From Sphingomonas panacis (GTDB taxonomy: Bacteria > Pseudomonadota > Alphaproteobacteria > Sphingomonadales > Sphingomonadaceae): a stretch of 64,000 nt of DNA. The translations under genes were made by a program, and so were the position numbers. The stretch spans positions 2,389,501 to 2,453,500 of the forward strand of contig NZ_CP014168.1 in assembly GCF_001717955.1 (NCBI RefSeq), read 5' to 3'. A model generated the notes under the pieces. The model was not told the origin of the DNA. It ran no database searches and was given only the letters and a program-made list of their open reading frames with translations. This document shows positions 1-7,746 of the stretch, piece by piece; the stretch's first letter is position 1, and each line of letters opens with the position of its first letter.

Positions 1-90
1 CGTTCCCACAATCGTTCCGATTCGCGCTGGTGTCAATCCCGGCGGACACGCTATGAGGGCGGGCAGCGCCAGTGCGCGGCGACAGGAGCC

Positions 91-1125
91 TTGGATCGGA
101 TGAACAAACGCGTTGGCACGATGAAGACCGGGCGCGTGACGTTGCATGACGTCGCGGCGGCCGCCGGCGTGTCGAAGTCCACTGTGTCGCGTGTTCTCGA
201 CGAACGGTTGCCGCAATCGGACGGCGAGACGGCGCTACGCGTGCGGCAAGTCGCCGCCGACATGGGCTATTTTCGCGATCTTTCCGCAGCGAGCCTAAGA
301 CGCGGCAAGACGATGGCGGTCGGGGTGATCGTACCACGCCTCACGGACACCGTCATGGCGATGCTCTACGAGGCTCTGGCAAAGGCATGCGCGCGTACCG
401 GACGGTTCGCGATCGTCGCCACCACCGACGACCGGCCTGGTGCCGATCGCGCGGCGGCGGACTCGCTCCTCCGGCGCGGCATCGATGGGCTCGTTCTGGC
501 GACCGCGCGCGACGGCGACGATTTCGCCGCCGAGCTGGTCGAACGCGATGTGTCGTTCGTGCTCGCGCTCAGGACCGACGGGAAGAGCCTGTCGTCGGTC
601 GGAGACGATAGGCTCGGGGGCTATCTCGCCGCCCGCCATCTGCTCGATCTTGGCCATCGCCGGATCGGCCTGATCGCCGGCCCCGACTATGCGTCGAGTT
701 CGCGTGGTCGCGTCGAGGGGTATCGGCAGGCTTTGCTAGAAGCGGGCGTGGCGATCGACGAGGATATCATCGTCAGTTCGACCTTCGGCATCGATGCCGG
801 CGCGGTGGCAGCGGCGCAGTTGATGGACGCAGCCAATCCGCCGTCCGCGATCTTTGCAGTCAACGACAATACGGCGATCGGTGCGCTCTCCACACTGGCG
901 CGGCGCGGCATCGTGGTCCCGGGAGATGTTTCGGTTGTCGGTTACAACGATATTCCCATCGTCAGTCACCTGCCTACGGCACTAACAACCATACGGGTTC
1001 CCTTCGACCAGATTGCGGTCGCCGCGCTCGACTTGCTCGACGGTATCGGGCGTGACGAAGACCGCCTTCGCGTGGCAACACCCACGCTTATTCCCCGCGA
1101 TTCAACAGCTCCAGTGAGAGTGTGA
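91..1125 (+). CDS. LacI/GalR-family transcriptional regulator
   Basis: This 344-residue protein has the full LacI architecture. An N-terminal helix-turn-helix (TLHDVAAAAGVSKSTVSRVL, about residues 17-36) is followed by a periplasmic-binding-protein-like sugar sensor up to the C terminus (HRRIGLIAGP, FAVNDNTAIGAL, SVVGYNDIPI). Family members bind operators as dimers or tetramers and are released or activated by a small sugar-type effector. The usual length is 330-350 residues, so it looks complete. ATGs at 103 and 121 are equally possible starts, because the HTH begins only after the third one. No sugar-catabolic gene is adjacent in the window, so its target is unknown; it may act on genes left of position 1. 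Confidence 0.93.
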   Translation: MDRMNKRVGTMKTGRVTLHDVAAAAGVSKSTVSRVLDERLPQSDGETALRVRQVAADMGYFRDLSAASLRRGKTMAVGVIVPRLTDTVMAMLYEALAKACARTGRFAIVATTDDRPGADRAAADSLLRRGIDGLVLATARDGDDFAAELVERDVSFVLALRTDGKSLSSVGDDRLGGYLAARHLLDLGHRRIGLIAGPDYASSSRGRVEGYRQALLEAGVAIDEDIIVSSTFGIDAGAVAAAQLMDAANPPSAIFAVNDNTAIGALSTLARRGIVVPGDVSVVGYNDIPIVSHLPTALTTIRVPFDQIAVAALDLLDGIGRDEDRLRVATPTLIPRDSTAPVRV

Positions 1126-1474
1126 GCGAGGCTGGATCGTCCGCCATCGACGCAGAGGCCTTCGGGATCGGCCGCTTTCAAGGTCGTTAGTCGTCGTGTT
1201 CTAAGGCTAGGATTAGACGGCTGCTGACCACATCTTGACCACGCGCGGACGACCGCGCCCTCGAGAAATGACGTTCGCACCGGCGCAAGCCAAGGTCTTG
1301 GCGTCGGCGCTCTACCGCCAGACGCGCAAAGAAACGGGAATGGCGGTTCTCAGCGGAATCTGCCATTCACGCGCTAGTCGCGGAACGGCTTGAGTTGGTC
1401 GCGAACTGCTAAAACCGGACGGTCCGTACCTTCGCCGCCGATCCACAGGCCCGACTAGCCACGCTTTGGCTGTG
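1126..1474. other. gene-poor gap between regulator and inverted repeat
   Basis: No convincing gene is visible in these 349 bases. A 41-codon ATG frame starts at 1268, and another open stretch ends in a stop near 1410. The two sit in different frames and look like eroded coding DNA, but I recognise no family. The stretch ends at the inverted repeat beginning at 1475. Confidence 0.4.
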
Positions 1475-1518
1475 TCACCAGTGTCACTTTACCTGCGCGG
1501 GTAAAGTGACACTGGTGA
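1475..1518. promoter_or_regulatory. perfect 19-bp inverted repeat, 6-nt loop, upstream of a winged-helix gene
   Basis: The arm TCACCAGTGTCACTTTACC (1475-1493) and its exact reverse complement (1500-1518) flank the loop TGCGCG. Five T residues follow at 1519-1523. The site lies 64 nt upstream of the ATG at 1582. It could be a rho-independent terminator for an upstream transcript, or an operator for the downstream DNA-binding protein. The unusually long perfect arms and the repeated half-site GTGTCA favour a protein-binding site, but the sequence alone cannot decide. Confidence 0.6.
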
Positions 1519-1581
1519 TTTTTGTTGGGTCGTATGATTTAGGGGGATTCACAGAGGAATCGCTTGTGCTAGATTCTCGCT

Positions 1582-2133
1582 ATGTTCCACCAAGCCGATC
1601 TGTTTGACCAAATCAAACACGCCCCGCAGGCAGCGGCGCCGCGACCTATCGCGCTGCCAGACCTTGTCGAGCGCGTGTCTCAGGCATCGAGACGTCCCAG
1701 ATATGTTTTCCTCATCCTTAACCTGATCGCGAAGGCCGCAGGAGAGAATGGCAGTCTCGGACCTTATGTCCGAAGCGAAGCCGACCAAGTCCCGGTACGC
1801 GACTGGCTATGCCAGGCGCTTGTACCGCTGGCCCACCGCGACTGTCGCCGAACGGCCATGATTGCAGCGGTCCGGTCGGAGCTGATGGCGAAGGCGGACG
1901 CCTCGGAAAATGCAGGCGATCTGGCTCAGCAGCAGAATGAGGAGATCGAGGCGCGCATCCTGAGATCCGGTCGGACGAATGTAAGCCGGGCGGTATCGGA
2001 CCTTGTACGCGCTGGTCTGCTGCATCGCCATTATCAGGGGTACCGGGTTGACCATCCCAATCGCGGTGCGCAGCGCGAAGCGGTCTATACGATCGCGGCG
2101 GATGTCCGCCTGGCGTTGGCGGGCGCCTGTTGA
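1582..2133 (+). CDS. hypothetical winged-helix DNA-binding protein
   Basis: This 183-residue protein is of unrecognised family. The C-terminal third (about residues 132-178) reads like a winged helix-turn-helix: an R-x-N-V-S-R-A-V-S-D-L-V-R-A-G-L-L recognition-helix pattern, then a basic wing and a hydrophobic strand (AVYTIAADV). The N-terminal two thirds are helical and polar with no membrane segment, so it should be cytoplasmic. It is preceded by the long perfect inverted repeat at 1475-1518, which would suit autoregulation. A role as a plasmid- or phage-type replication or regulatory protein is possible but not shown. Confidence 0.75.
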   Translation: MFHQADLFDQIKHAPQAAAPRPIALPDLVERVSQASRRPRYVFLILNLIAKAAGENGSLGPYVRSEADQVPVRDWLCQALVPLAHRDCRRTAMIAAVRSELMAKADASENAGDLAQQQNEEIEARILRSGRTNVSRAVSDLVRAGLLHRHYQGYRVDHPNRGAQREAVYTIAADVRLALAGAC

Positions 2134-2415
2134 AACGGAGCTATATTTGCTGCGCAGTGAATATCGCCGTATCGCCGATTCTCTTCATTTGACGACCCAC
2201 ACATGAGTAGTAACGTACTGATAAAGCAACATGAGGGATATTTCTAGGCTGGCGCACCAGCCGCGGTTTGAATGTCATTAACGCTGGTGGGTAGACCGTG
2301 GCGCGCAGTCAGCAACTCAAGCGTGATTACCGGTTCTATGCTGACCGCGGCAAAGCCAGACCAGGAGGCTGCCGACTCGCATCACCCAGCATTTCCGGAT
2401 GATGCGAGCAGAACA

Positions 2416-2946
2416 TCAGGCGTTTTCAGCAGCTTTGCGACGTGTGCGCTTGGCCGGCGCGGGTGCCGGACTCTCGTCGCTGGCGGCCGGAGCTTCGTTG
2501 GGCGTTGTTGCCCCTCCACGACCTTTTCGGCCAAGGCCGATCCGCTGCGCCATTTCACGACGGGCGAGCGAGTAGTTCTCAGAAACCATTGGGTAGTCGG
2601 AACGCAGATTGTAGCGCTCGCGGTATTGCACGTCGGTCAGACCATGCGTCGAAAGATGACGGCGCAGCGTCTTGTAGGGCTTGCCGTCGATCATCGAGAT
2701 GATGTGATCCTTCGAGGCCAGTGACTTGCGCACCGAGACGGCCGGCGTGAACTCTTCCGCGGGTGCGGCTTCACCACCCGACGCGTCCGCTGCCGATGAT
2801 CCCGAACCGAGTTCGACGATTGTGGTGTGCATCGTGCGCAGGAATGCCGGCACATCGTCGGCCGACACGCGATTGTTCTGATTGCCGAGCCACGCGATCG
2901 TCAGTTCGGTGGCGAGCTCGACGGGGTTCACGGTTTCTTCTTCCAT
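2416..2946 (-). CDS. MucR/Ros-family transcriptional regulator with altered zinc-finger ligand
   Basis: This 176-residue protein has the MucR/Ros signature: PAVSVRKSLASKDHIISMIDGKPYK, then RRHLSTHGLT, then YRERYNLRSDYPMVSENY and RREMAQRIGLGRK. The family silences many genes, including exopolysaccharide genes, through an AT-rich-DNA-binding C2H2-like finger. Here the first ligand, normally Cys in C-x2-D/C, is Ser (ISMID), while the Asp and both His (RRHLSTH) remain. Zinc-independent homologues are known in Mesorhizobium. The start at 2946 (MEEETVNPVELATELT) matches the family N terminus; an in-frame extension to 3105 is possible but not family-like. The C-terminal tail is Ala/Pro/Lys-rich. Confidence 0.92.
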   Translation of the reverse strand: MEEETVNPVELATELTIAWLGNQNNRVSADDVPAFLRTMHTTIVELGSGSSAADASGGEAAPAEEFTPAVSVRKSLASKDHIISMIDGKPYKTLRRHLSTHGLTDVQYRERYNLRSDYPMVSENYSLARREMAQRIGLGRKGRGGATTPNEAPAASDESPAPAPAKRTRRKAAENA

Positions 2947-3435
2947 ATCAATATGTCCATATGTATTTCTGCGATGTTTCGCTGCGACCAAGGGGATATC
3001 CAGTATCGGACAACTCTGCTCTGACGAAGAATCGCCATCAGTGCAAATCTTCGTTCGAAACGGGATCTTCGAATGTGGATTTGCCGTGTTGTCGCCAAAC
3101 ATCAAACGAGGATCCTTCAGATCGCATTCCGTCTTCAGGCGCCGATGGTAATGGATGAGCTTCCGCAGTTCGCTCGGCCGTCAAAGCGTTTGGCTTAAGG
3201 TGAAACTACCCCGCGCGCGCTTCGGCGTCTTCAGCCAGATACGCGGCATCCGTGACACGCACCGACTCGTACGTGACGGGAACCACCGTTCTCGATCATG
3301 ACCGGTACTCTCGCTCGTGTTGAAATACCGCCGTGCCGGGACGTAAATGCGAAGACGCCGACAATTGCCGCCCGCTGCGCAATGGGATAGCATCACTGCT
3401 GCCGAGGTTTTCGGCACGATTACCGGGGGGGATTA
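2947..3435. other. intergenic region between divergently placed genes
   Basis: These 489 bases separate the MucR-like gene (minus) from a secreted-protein gene (plus). The part next to the MucR gene is AT-richer than the surroundings (around 2940-3000), as expected for a MucR-type autoregulated promoter. No coding frame here looks real. A G-rich Shine-Dalgarno stretch (GGGGGGG) lies just before the ATG at 3436. Confidence 0.5.
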
Positions 3436-3900
3436 ATGATTAGAAAAATGTATGCGGTCGCTGTGGCGGCCGGCGCGGTTCTGTCGTCGCCAGCATTCGG
3501 GGCGACGATTCTGCCACCGGACACGATCATTAATGTGACGCCGTCCGGTGAGCTTACCAGCAAGAAGATGAAAGCGGGCGATAAGGTCGCCTTTCAGCTC
3601 GCAACGGATGTAGTCGAGGGCGGCACGGTCGTGCTTCGGCGGGGTGCGCCGGTCGTCGGCGAAATCACCTGGAAGACAGGCAAGGCGATCGGCGGGAAAT
3701 CCGCCAAGTTCGAGGTGACCTTCCTCACGGTGAGTTCTGATGGCCACGAGTGGAAGCTGAAAGGCAAGTACCGCCAGGAGGGCAAAGGCAACACCGTGGC
3801 TGCGCTGCTCGGGTCCATTCTCATCAGCGGGCACTCGGCAACGATGTCACCGGGACAGATCGTGACGGCCTTCACTGCGGAACCGATCCCGGCGCAGTAA
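3436..3900 (+). CDS. secreted hypothetical protein
   Basis: This 154-residue protein has a clear signal peptide (MIRKMYAVAVAAGAVLSSPAFGA, cleavage after about residue 23). The mature domain is beta-rich with glycines (IINVTPSGELTSKKMKAGDKVAFQLATDV; VLRRGAPVVGEITWKTG). A hydrophobic Gly/Ser segment near residues 125-135 (AALLGSILISGHSA) resembles a glycine-zipper or beta-hairpin more than a transmembrane helix. I believe related proteins occur in sphingomonads, but I know no function. It is monocistronic, with a possible terminator hairpin at 3969-4002. Confidence 0.8.
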   Translation: MIRKMYAVAVAAGAVLSSPAFGATILPPDTIINVTPSGELTSKKMKAGDKVAFQLATDVVEGGTVVLRRGAPVVGEITWKTGKAIGGKSAKFEVTFLTVSSDGHEWKLKGKYRQEGKGNTVAALLGSILISGHSATMSPGQIVTAFTAEPIPAQ

Positions 3901-3968
3901 AGGGTATCGGCGTTGCGGGTGAACGCCTCTCCCCGCATCTCGTCGATCTTCGGCTCCATGGGCCGAAC

Positions 3969-4002
3969 GGTCGGGAGGATCGCATTTGCGTTCCTCCCGA
4001 CC
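3969..4002. terminator. inverted repeat, possible bidirectional terminator
   Basis: Arms GGTCGGGAGGA (3969-3979) and TCCTCCCGACC (3992-4002) are perfectly complementary with a 12-nt loop. The repeat lies between two convergent genes. Neither side carries a convincing T-run, so termination is only suggested by position. Confidence 0.4.
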
Positions 4003-4011
4003 AGCTCTTCA

Positions 4012-4253
4012 TCAGCGGCAGATGCGCGCGCGGCGATGATGCCGCCATTCGGTGCGGCACTGCTGGCGACCATGGTTCCAGCGGCGGCGATCATTGCGGT
4101 CGTCGCGGTGATCGCGCATGTCGCCACTGCGATGATCCATGCGGTGCTCGCCGCGCGGTGCGTACGATCCGGTGTTCATCTGCGCTGATGCGGCACCTGA
4201 GACGCCAATGCCGGAACCATCAGAGCAGCGGCGACGATATGGGTGATCTTCAT
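4012..4253 (-). pseudogene. frameshifted small secreted Arg/His-rich protein
   Basis: An ATG at 4253 opens a good signal peptide (MKITHIVAAALMVPALAS) that soon stops at an in-frame TGA. The natural continuation, GAASAQMNTGSYAPRGEHR, then a D/R/H-rich stretch and a CRTEWRHHRR-type C terminus ending at 4012, is in another frame. The frame break falls about 50 nt after the ATG, around codons 17-20. The combined product (about 80 residues) resembles the small secreted RDxR/WRHHHR-rich proteins common in sphingomonads. Either the gene is dead or there is a sequence error. Confidence 0.6.
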
Positions 4254-4410
4254 TTGAGATCCTCTCGACCCGGATGGCCTGTCGAGGAGATACGAGCGGG
4301 AGGCGGCATGGTTGCTGAACAGGATCAAGCGACAATGTTCAGGCAGCACACGGTTTCCCTACGCAGCGCTCGTTTGTACTATGCTCGGGCAAGCATGGTT
4401 TTGAGGAACA

Positions 4411-4755
4411 ATGCCCGTGACTGGTTCGATCGACGGGCGCTGGCTGATCGACTTTGGCAACGATCGCCCGGCTGAGGCGTGCGGCAACGAGATTGTGCTG
4501 GGCGGTGGTGTGGTGGCGCTAGCGCGTACTGGTGTGCCGATCGGACACTATGACGTGTCGCCTGGCGAACTGACCCTTACGCTGCCTCTGCCTGCTTTAG
4601 TTGGAGAGGGGGCGTGGCAGATGATCGGACGTTTCGCGCTACCAGACGATGTCGGTACCCATGCAAATCTCGTTGGTGTGATGCAGGGCGTCCATTCGGG
4701 CGGCGACGCACTGGACCATCCTTGTATGCTTCGGCGGAGAGCGTCACAGGCTTGA
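4411..4755 (+). CDS. hypothetical protein (114 residues)
   Basis: A small soluble protein beginning MPVTGSIDGRWLIDFGND and rich in beta-strand-like segments (GNEIVLGGGVVALART; GELTLTLPLPALVGEGAWQMIGRF). It has no signal peptide or membrane segment. The opening DGxWxxxFG and central GGGVV pattern faintly recall GrlR-like regulatory folds, but I cannot support that assignment. Codon use looks coding. It precedes a DUF5818-like gene on the same strand. Confidence 0.55.
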   Translation: MPVTGSIDGRWLIDFGNDRPAEACGNEIVLGGGVVALARTGVPIGHYDVSPGELTLTLPLPALVGEGAWQMIGRFALPDDVGTHANLVGVMQGVHSGGDALDHPCMLRRRASQA

Positions 4756-4813
4756 TCGATCAACGTGCCGTGATGCCTTGCAGTTCGGCGCGATCAACCG
4801 GTATCGCGAACGG

Positions 4814-5017
4814 ATGGACCGCATCGGAAGCCGCATCGACGAGACGGGTACGCTGGTCCGCGATGGTAGCGGCTTCTATCTTCGCCGCGACCTCGGCGGC
4901 CGTTACGCGCTGGAACTGCGTCGGGTGCCGGTCGATTTCGTCGAAAAGCGCGTGCGGGTGATTGGTACGCTGGTCGCCGATAATCTCATATCGGCCGATG
5001 GAGTTGGTCCGGCTTAG
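4814..5017 (+). CDS. DUF5818-like small protein
   Basis: About 67 residues (MDRIGSRIDETGTLVRDGSGFYLRRDLGG...VRVIGTLVADN). The pattern T-G-x-L-x-R-D-G ... L-R-R-D-x-G-G-R-Y-x-L-E-L followed by V-R-V-I-G-T resembles the DUF5818 family of small beta-barrel proteins that I know from sphingomonads; the function is unknown. An in-frame TTG at 4778 would add 12 residues, but neither start has a strong Shine-Dalgarno sequence, so the start is uncertain. Confidence 0.6.
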   Translation: MDRIGSRIDETGTLVRDGSGFYLRRDLGGRYALELRRVPVDFVEKRVRVIGTLVADNLISADGVGPA

Positions 5018-5220
5018 TCTCCGGGCGTGACGCCTGCGGATTCGTGTTGCAGCACGATCCGCCAGCGGCGCCGCTTCGGCATTCTCGTCGGTTATGGGGC
5101 CGACAAACCCCGCCGCTCGAATGGCGTTAATATCGTACATCCAGCGAGTTGGCCCCGCCCAAATAGGCGCACATCTGATAGCAAGCAATCGGGTCAGAAA
5201 TCTGTTAGCGCCGTGCAGGC

Positions 5221-5226
5221 GAGGAG
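5221..5226 (+). promoter_or_regulatory. Shine-Dalgarno site that selects an ATC start codon
   Basis: GAGGAG at 5221-5226 lies 8 nt before ATC at 5235, ideal spacing. No ATG, GTG or TTG in frame is close to it. The codon after ATC is the Cys expected at position 2 of SRAP proteins, so ATC appears to be the initiation codon. Confidence 0.6.
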
Positions 5227-5234
5227 TTGTCCAC

Positions 5235-5879
5235 ATCTGCAACCTTTACACTCTTCGGACATCCGCGGCGGAGGTCGCGGCCCATTTCGGTATCGCCAAT
5301 TGCGTTGCGTCGAATGCCGGCGAAGACGTCTATCCTGGCGCCCCTGGCGTAGTTGTGCGTGAGGCCGACGGTCAGCGCATCGCGCAGTCGATGACGTGGG
5401 GTTTTCCGCTTCGGCTGAAGACGATGGCACCGACCGCCAAGCCAAAGCCGGTCAACAACATCGCCGACCTTACAAAGCCGATGTGGAAGGGTCTGGCCTT
5501 AAAGCCGAAATCGCGCTGTCTCATCCCGCTTACCGCCTTTGCCGAAGCGGAGGGACAAAAAGGCAGGAAGACGCGGACCTGGTTCTCCGTCGTCGATCAG
5601 CCGATCTTTGCCTGGGCTGGTCTGTGGCGCGACAGCGCAGAGTGGGGACCGGTCTATTCAGGCGTGATGACCGACTGCAACGAGGCAATTCGCCCCGTCC
5701 ACGACCGAATGCCGGTGCTGCTGCATGCGGGCGAATGGGACGACTGGTTGCATGGCAGCTTCGACGACGCGCTTACGTTGCAGGCGCGGTGCTTCCCGGA
5801 TCACCTGATCGCAATGGAGCGGACGAGCGAGCCGTGGTTGAAGCGCAAAGATCTGATGATCACGCCCGCATTGATCTGA
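5235..5879 (+). CDS. SOS-response-associated peptidase (SRAP/YedK/HMCES family)
   Basis: Family members form a thiazolidine DNA-protein crosslink with abasic sites in single-stranded DNA, using Cys2 exposed after Met removal. All key positions are present: Cys2 in (I)CNLYTLRT, Asn74/75 (KPVNNIAD), Glu104 in RCLIPLTAFAEAE, and His156 in RPVHDRMPVLL. With the start at 5235 the protein is 214 residues, normal for the family. The codon at the initiator position is ATC instead of ATG. Upstream in-frame starts (for example 5094) would bury the Cys and destroy function. Either translation initiates poorly at AUC, or the gene has been weakened by an ATG-to-ATC change. Confidence 0.85.
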   Translation: MCNLYTLRTSAAEVAAHFGIANCVASNAGEDVYPGAPGVVVREADGQRIAQSMTWGFPLRLKTMAPTAKPKPVNNIADLTKPMWKGLALKPKSRCLIPLTAFAEAEGQKGRKTRTWFSVVDQPIFAWAGLWRDSAEWGPVYSGVMTDCNEAIRPVHDRMPVLLHAGEWDDWLHGSFDDALTLQARCFPDHLIAMERTSEPWLKRKDLMITPALI

Positions 5880-5962
5880 TTGCATCCTGACGCGGGCTTG
5901 CGCGATGCCGCTCTTCGGGAGCAAGATGCTCCGACTAACAGCGCGCGTTCTCGGAGCAAAAA

Positions 5963-6571
5963 ATGCGGGGCGTCATAACCGGACTTGTGGTCTGCGTAGC
6001 GGCGTCGGCCGCCCAGGCAAAGGAACCTCACCGTAGTGCCGAAGCAATCAAGACCCTGGACCAGTTTGGGCATTGTGTCGCCGAACAGCGGTCAGATGCG
6101 ATCAAGTTTTTAAGCACGCTGCCTGAGAGCAAAGAGGAAAATAAACAGGCTGTTCGTATCTCTACCTCTAGTTGCCTACATGGCGGCATGCTCAAATTCA
6201 GAGCCAATTTGCTGCGTGGAACCGTAGCAGAATTGCTCTTGAAGGAAGACCAAAAGGCACTTCATCGTGCTGGAGTCAAATACACTTTTGATGCGCCATC
6301 GGGGGAGGCACTGTCCAGCGTGCCGGACAGGCAGCGTACGGTTATCGCTCTCGTGCTATTCGGACAGTGCGTGGCTCACGAGAAGCCTGAAGCGGTAAAA
6401 TTGCTATTGAACACACCCGTTGAGAGTCGGGCGGAGTTTGGGGCCTTTGCTCCACTTAAAGATGCAATGACGAAGTGCTCGACAGTGGATTTCAAGGCGG
6501 ATCGTTTTCAGATGCGCGGGTATCTCGCGGAGGGCGCTTACCGTAACGTCGTGATCCCCACGTCAGGCTGA
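5963..6571 (+). CDS. secreted hypothetical protein with internal duplication
   Basis: This 202-residue protein has a short signal peptide (MRGVITGLVVCVAASAAQA). The mature part contains two related units of about 80 residues. The first runs LDQFGHCVAEQRSDAIKFL...LRGTVAELL and the second LVLFGQCVAHEKPEAVKLLL...MRGYLAEGAYR. Each has a Cys after FGxC and a second Cys about 40 residues on (SSCL, TKCS), which suggests one disulfide per unit in the periplasm. The function is unknown. It appears monocistronic and faces a convergent minus-strand operon. Confidence 0.8.
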   Translation: MRGVITGLVVCVAASAAQAKEPHRSAEAIKTLDQFGHCVAEQRSDAIKFLSTLPESKEENKQAVRISTSSCLHGGMLKFRANLLRGTVAELLLKEDQKALHRAGVKYTFDAPSGEALSSVPDRQRTVIALVLFGQCVAHEKPEAVKLLLNTPVESRAEFGAFAPLKDAMTKCSTVDFKADRFQMRGYLAEGAYRNVVIPTSG

Positions 6572-6612
6572 AGTCTTAAGCCCCTGCATATATGATCCGA
6601 AAACGGCGAGAT

Positions 6613-6927
6613 TTACGAGCGAAACAGGCTCACCGCCCGCTTCCACTCGAACGCATCTGGCATCGGCAGATCGATCACCGTAGGTGCGTCTCTCCCGGTT
6701 CGGATTGAGACGCCGCGCCGCCCGCAGCCGGTGCATCGCAGCCGGGCCGGAACGAAGTCGAGATGCACGGGCCAACGCTTCCGATGGAACAACCACCAAA
6801 GAGCGGCGGCGTGGAACACTGCCTCTCGCCCACAGGATGGGCAATGCGCCTTGATCGTTCGGTGAAACGCTGCCGCTTCGAACAGCGTGGTAGGAACCTG
6901 GCCGCCATCGGCATCGTACCGTCCCAC
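6613..6927 (-). CDS. zinc-ribbon hypothetical protein
   Basis: This 104-residue protein has two CxxC pairs, CPSCGR and CTGCGR, separated by about 30 residues that include a Trp/His-rich helix (AALWWLFHRKRW). This is typical of a four-cysteine zinc ribbon. It starts with GTG at 6927, two bases after the stop of the preceding gene (TGA-GC-GTG). It is the last gene of a three-gene operon. Its function is unknown; a nucleic-acid-binding or structural role would be usual for such ribbons, but that is inference. Confidence 0.75.
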   Translation of the reverse strand: MGRYDADGGQVPTTLFEAAAFHRTIKAHCPSCGREAVFHAAALWWLFHRKRWPVHLDFVPARLRCTGCGRRGVSIRTGRDAPTVIDLPMPDAFEWKRAVSLFRS

Positions 6928-6929
6928 GC

Positions 6930-7394
6930 TCAGGCGACCGCGCGCAGCTTTGGCCCGCGCGCGTCCGGTGCCGCGACAAGATTGAGACCGGGCACGTCTT
7001 CCTGCCGGACGGCACGGATCGTCGCCTGCGGCCAGTTCGGGAATACCGCACGAGCCTTCGCGGAGAGCAGCGTGATCGCCGGCATATCTACCAGGTGCGT
7101 GACATCGTAGCCGCACCATAGCTCGGGTGGAATACGACCAAGGCGAAAGGTATCCGCCACAACGAGAACAGCGGCGGGGTGGATCGCTCTGTATCCGGCG
7201 ATGAAACGGGCCAAGCACACGGGGCGCTGGAGCTTCACCTTCTGATCGTATTCGTCTGCGTCATTGGCTTGGAAAACCCGCTGGCCATCGATCTCACCGA
7301 TATGAATGGTCCAACCGCCGTAAGGCAGCGTCCGCTTCTTGATGGGCCAGCGGTGCGCCAGCCAGTTCACCGTCTCGATTGCGTCCCTAGACAC
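6930..7394 (-). CDS. hypothetical protein, middle gene of a three-gene operon
   Basis: This 154-residue soluble protein starts with GTG at 7394. It is rich in Trp and in hydrophobic strands (TVNWLAHRWPIKKR; GGWTIHIGEIDGQRVF; AAVLVVADTFRLGRIPPELWCGYDV). I recognise no family motif, and it has no signal peptide. The gene begins two bases after the preceding stop (TGA-GC-GTG), the same junction used by the next gene, so the three genes are translationally coupled. Product and partner roles are unknown. Confidence 0.75.
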   Translation of the reverse strand: MSRDAIETVNWLAHRWPIKKRTLPYGGWTIHIGEIDGQRVFQANDADEYDQKVKLQRPVCLARFIAGYRAIHPAAVLVVADTFRLGRIPPELWCGYDVTHLVDMPAITLLSAKARAVFPNWPQATIRAVRQEDVPGLNLVAAPDARGPKLRAVA

Positions 7395-7396
7395 GC

Positions 7397-7610
7397 TCAG
7401 GCGTGCGCCGGAGAGGTTGTGAACAGCGCGGGCTGGTCAGCCCGATCGGCCAGCACCGCACGCGCCTGTTGAGCTGCACCGACGGCCTGCCGATAGTGGA
7501 TCGTCTTGAAGCGCTCGGCATCATCGAACCCGACCGGTGCCCAATCCTCGGACGGATAGCAGGCGTTATAGATCGCGCGCGGCCGCACGCAGTTGCAGGT
7601 CGTGCTGCAT
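7397..7610 (-). pseudogene. small hypothetical protein, probably frameshifted near its start
   Basis: The frame ending at 7397 encodes RAIYNACYPSEDWAPVGFDDAERFKTIHYRQAV and onward, and can start only at a GTG at 7588 lacking a clear ribosome site. An ATG at 7610 with a good GGAG site encodes MQHDLQLRAAAR in another frame and breaks off where RAIYNAC would follow. The likely ancestral product is about 70 residues, with a 1- or 2-base indel near 7578. If the GTG at 7588 is used instead, the gene is intact at 63 residues. It heads the operon with the two genes downstream. Confidence 0.5.
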
Positions 7611-7746
7611 TTTCAAGCTCCATTGATGTCGAGCCGCCACGGCGGCGGACGAACAGCTACGCGCATCGCCGAGCGATTCGCAAGAACATTGCGAGAACAT
7701 CGATCGTGTGCGATGCCGCTTCCGGTGAGTCGCAGGAGTTTGAAAA

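Noticed and set aside
4411..4755. Assignment to the GrlR regulator family
   Set aside because: Only the opening DGxWxxxFG and a GGG stretch match; the rest of the family pattern is missing, so it is left as hypothetical.
4760..5242. 160-codon minus-strand frame overlapping the DUF5818-like gene
   Set aside because: The part GPTRWMYDINAIRAAGFVGP looks somewhat protein-like, but the opposite strand carries a recognisable family and the minus frame has no identifiable homologue or start site.
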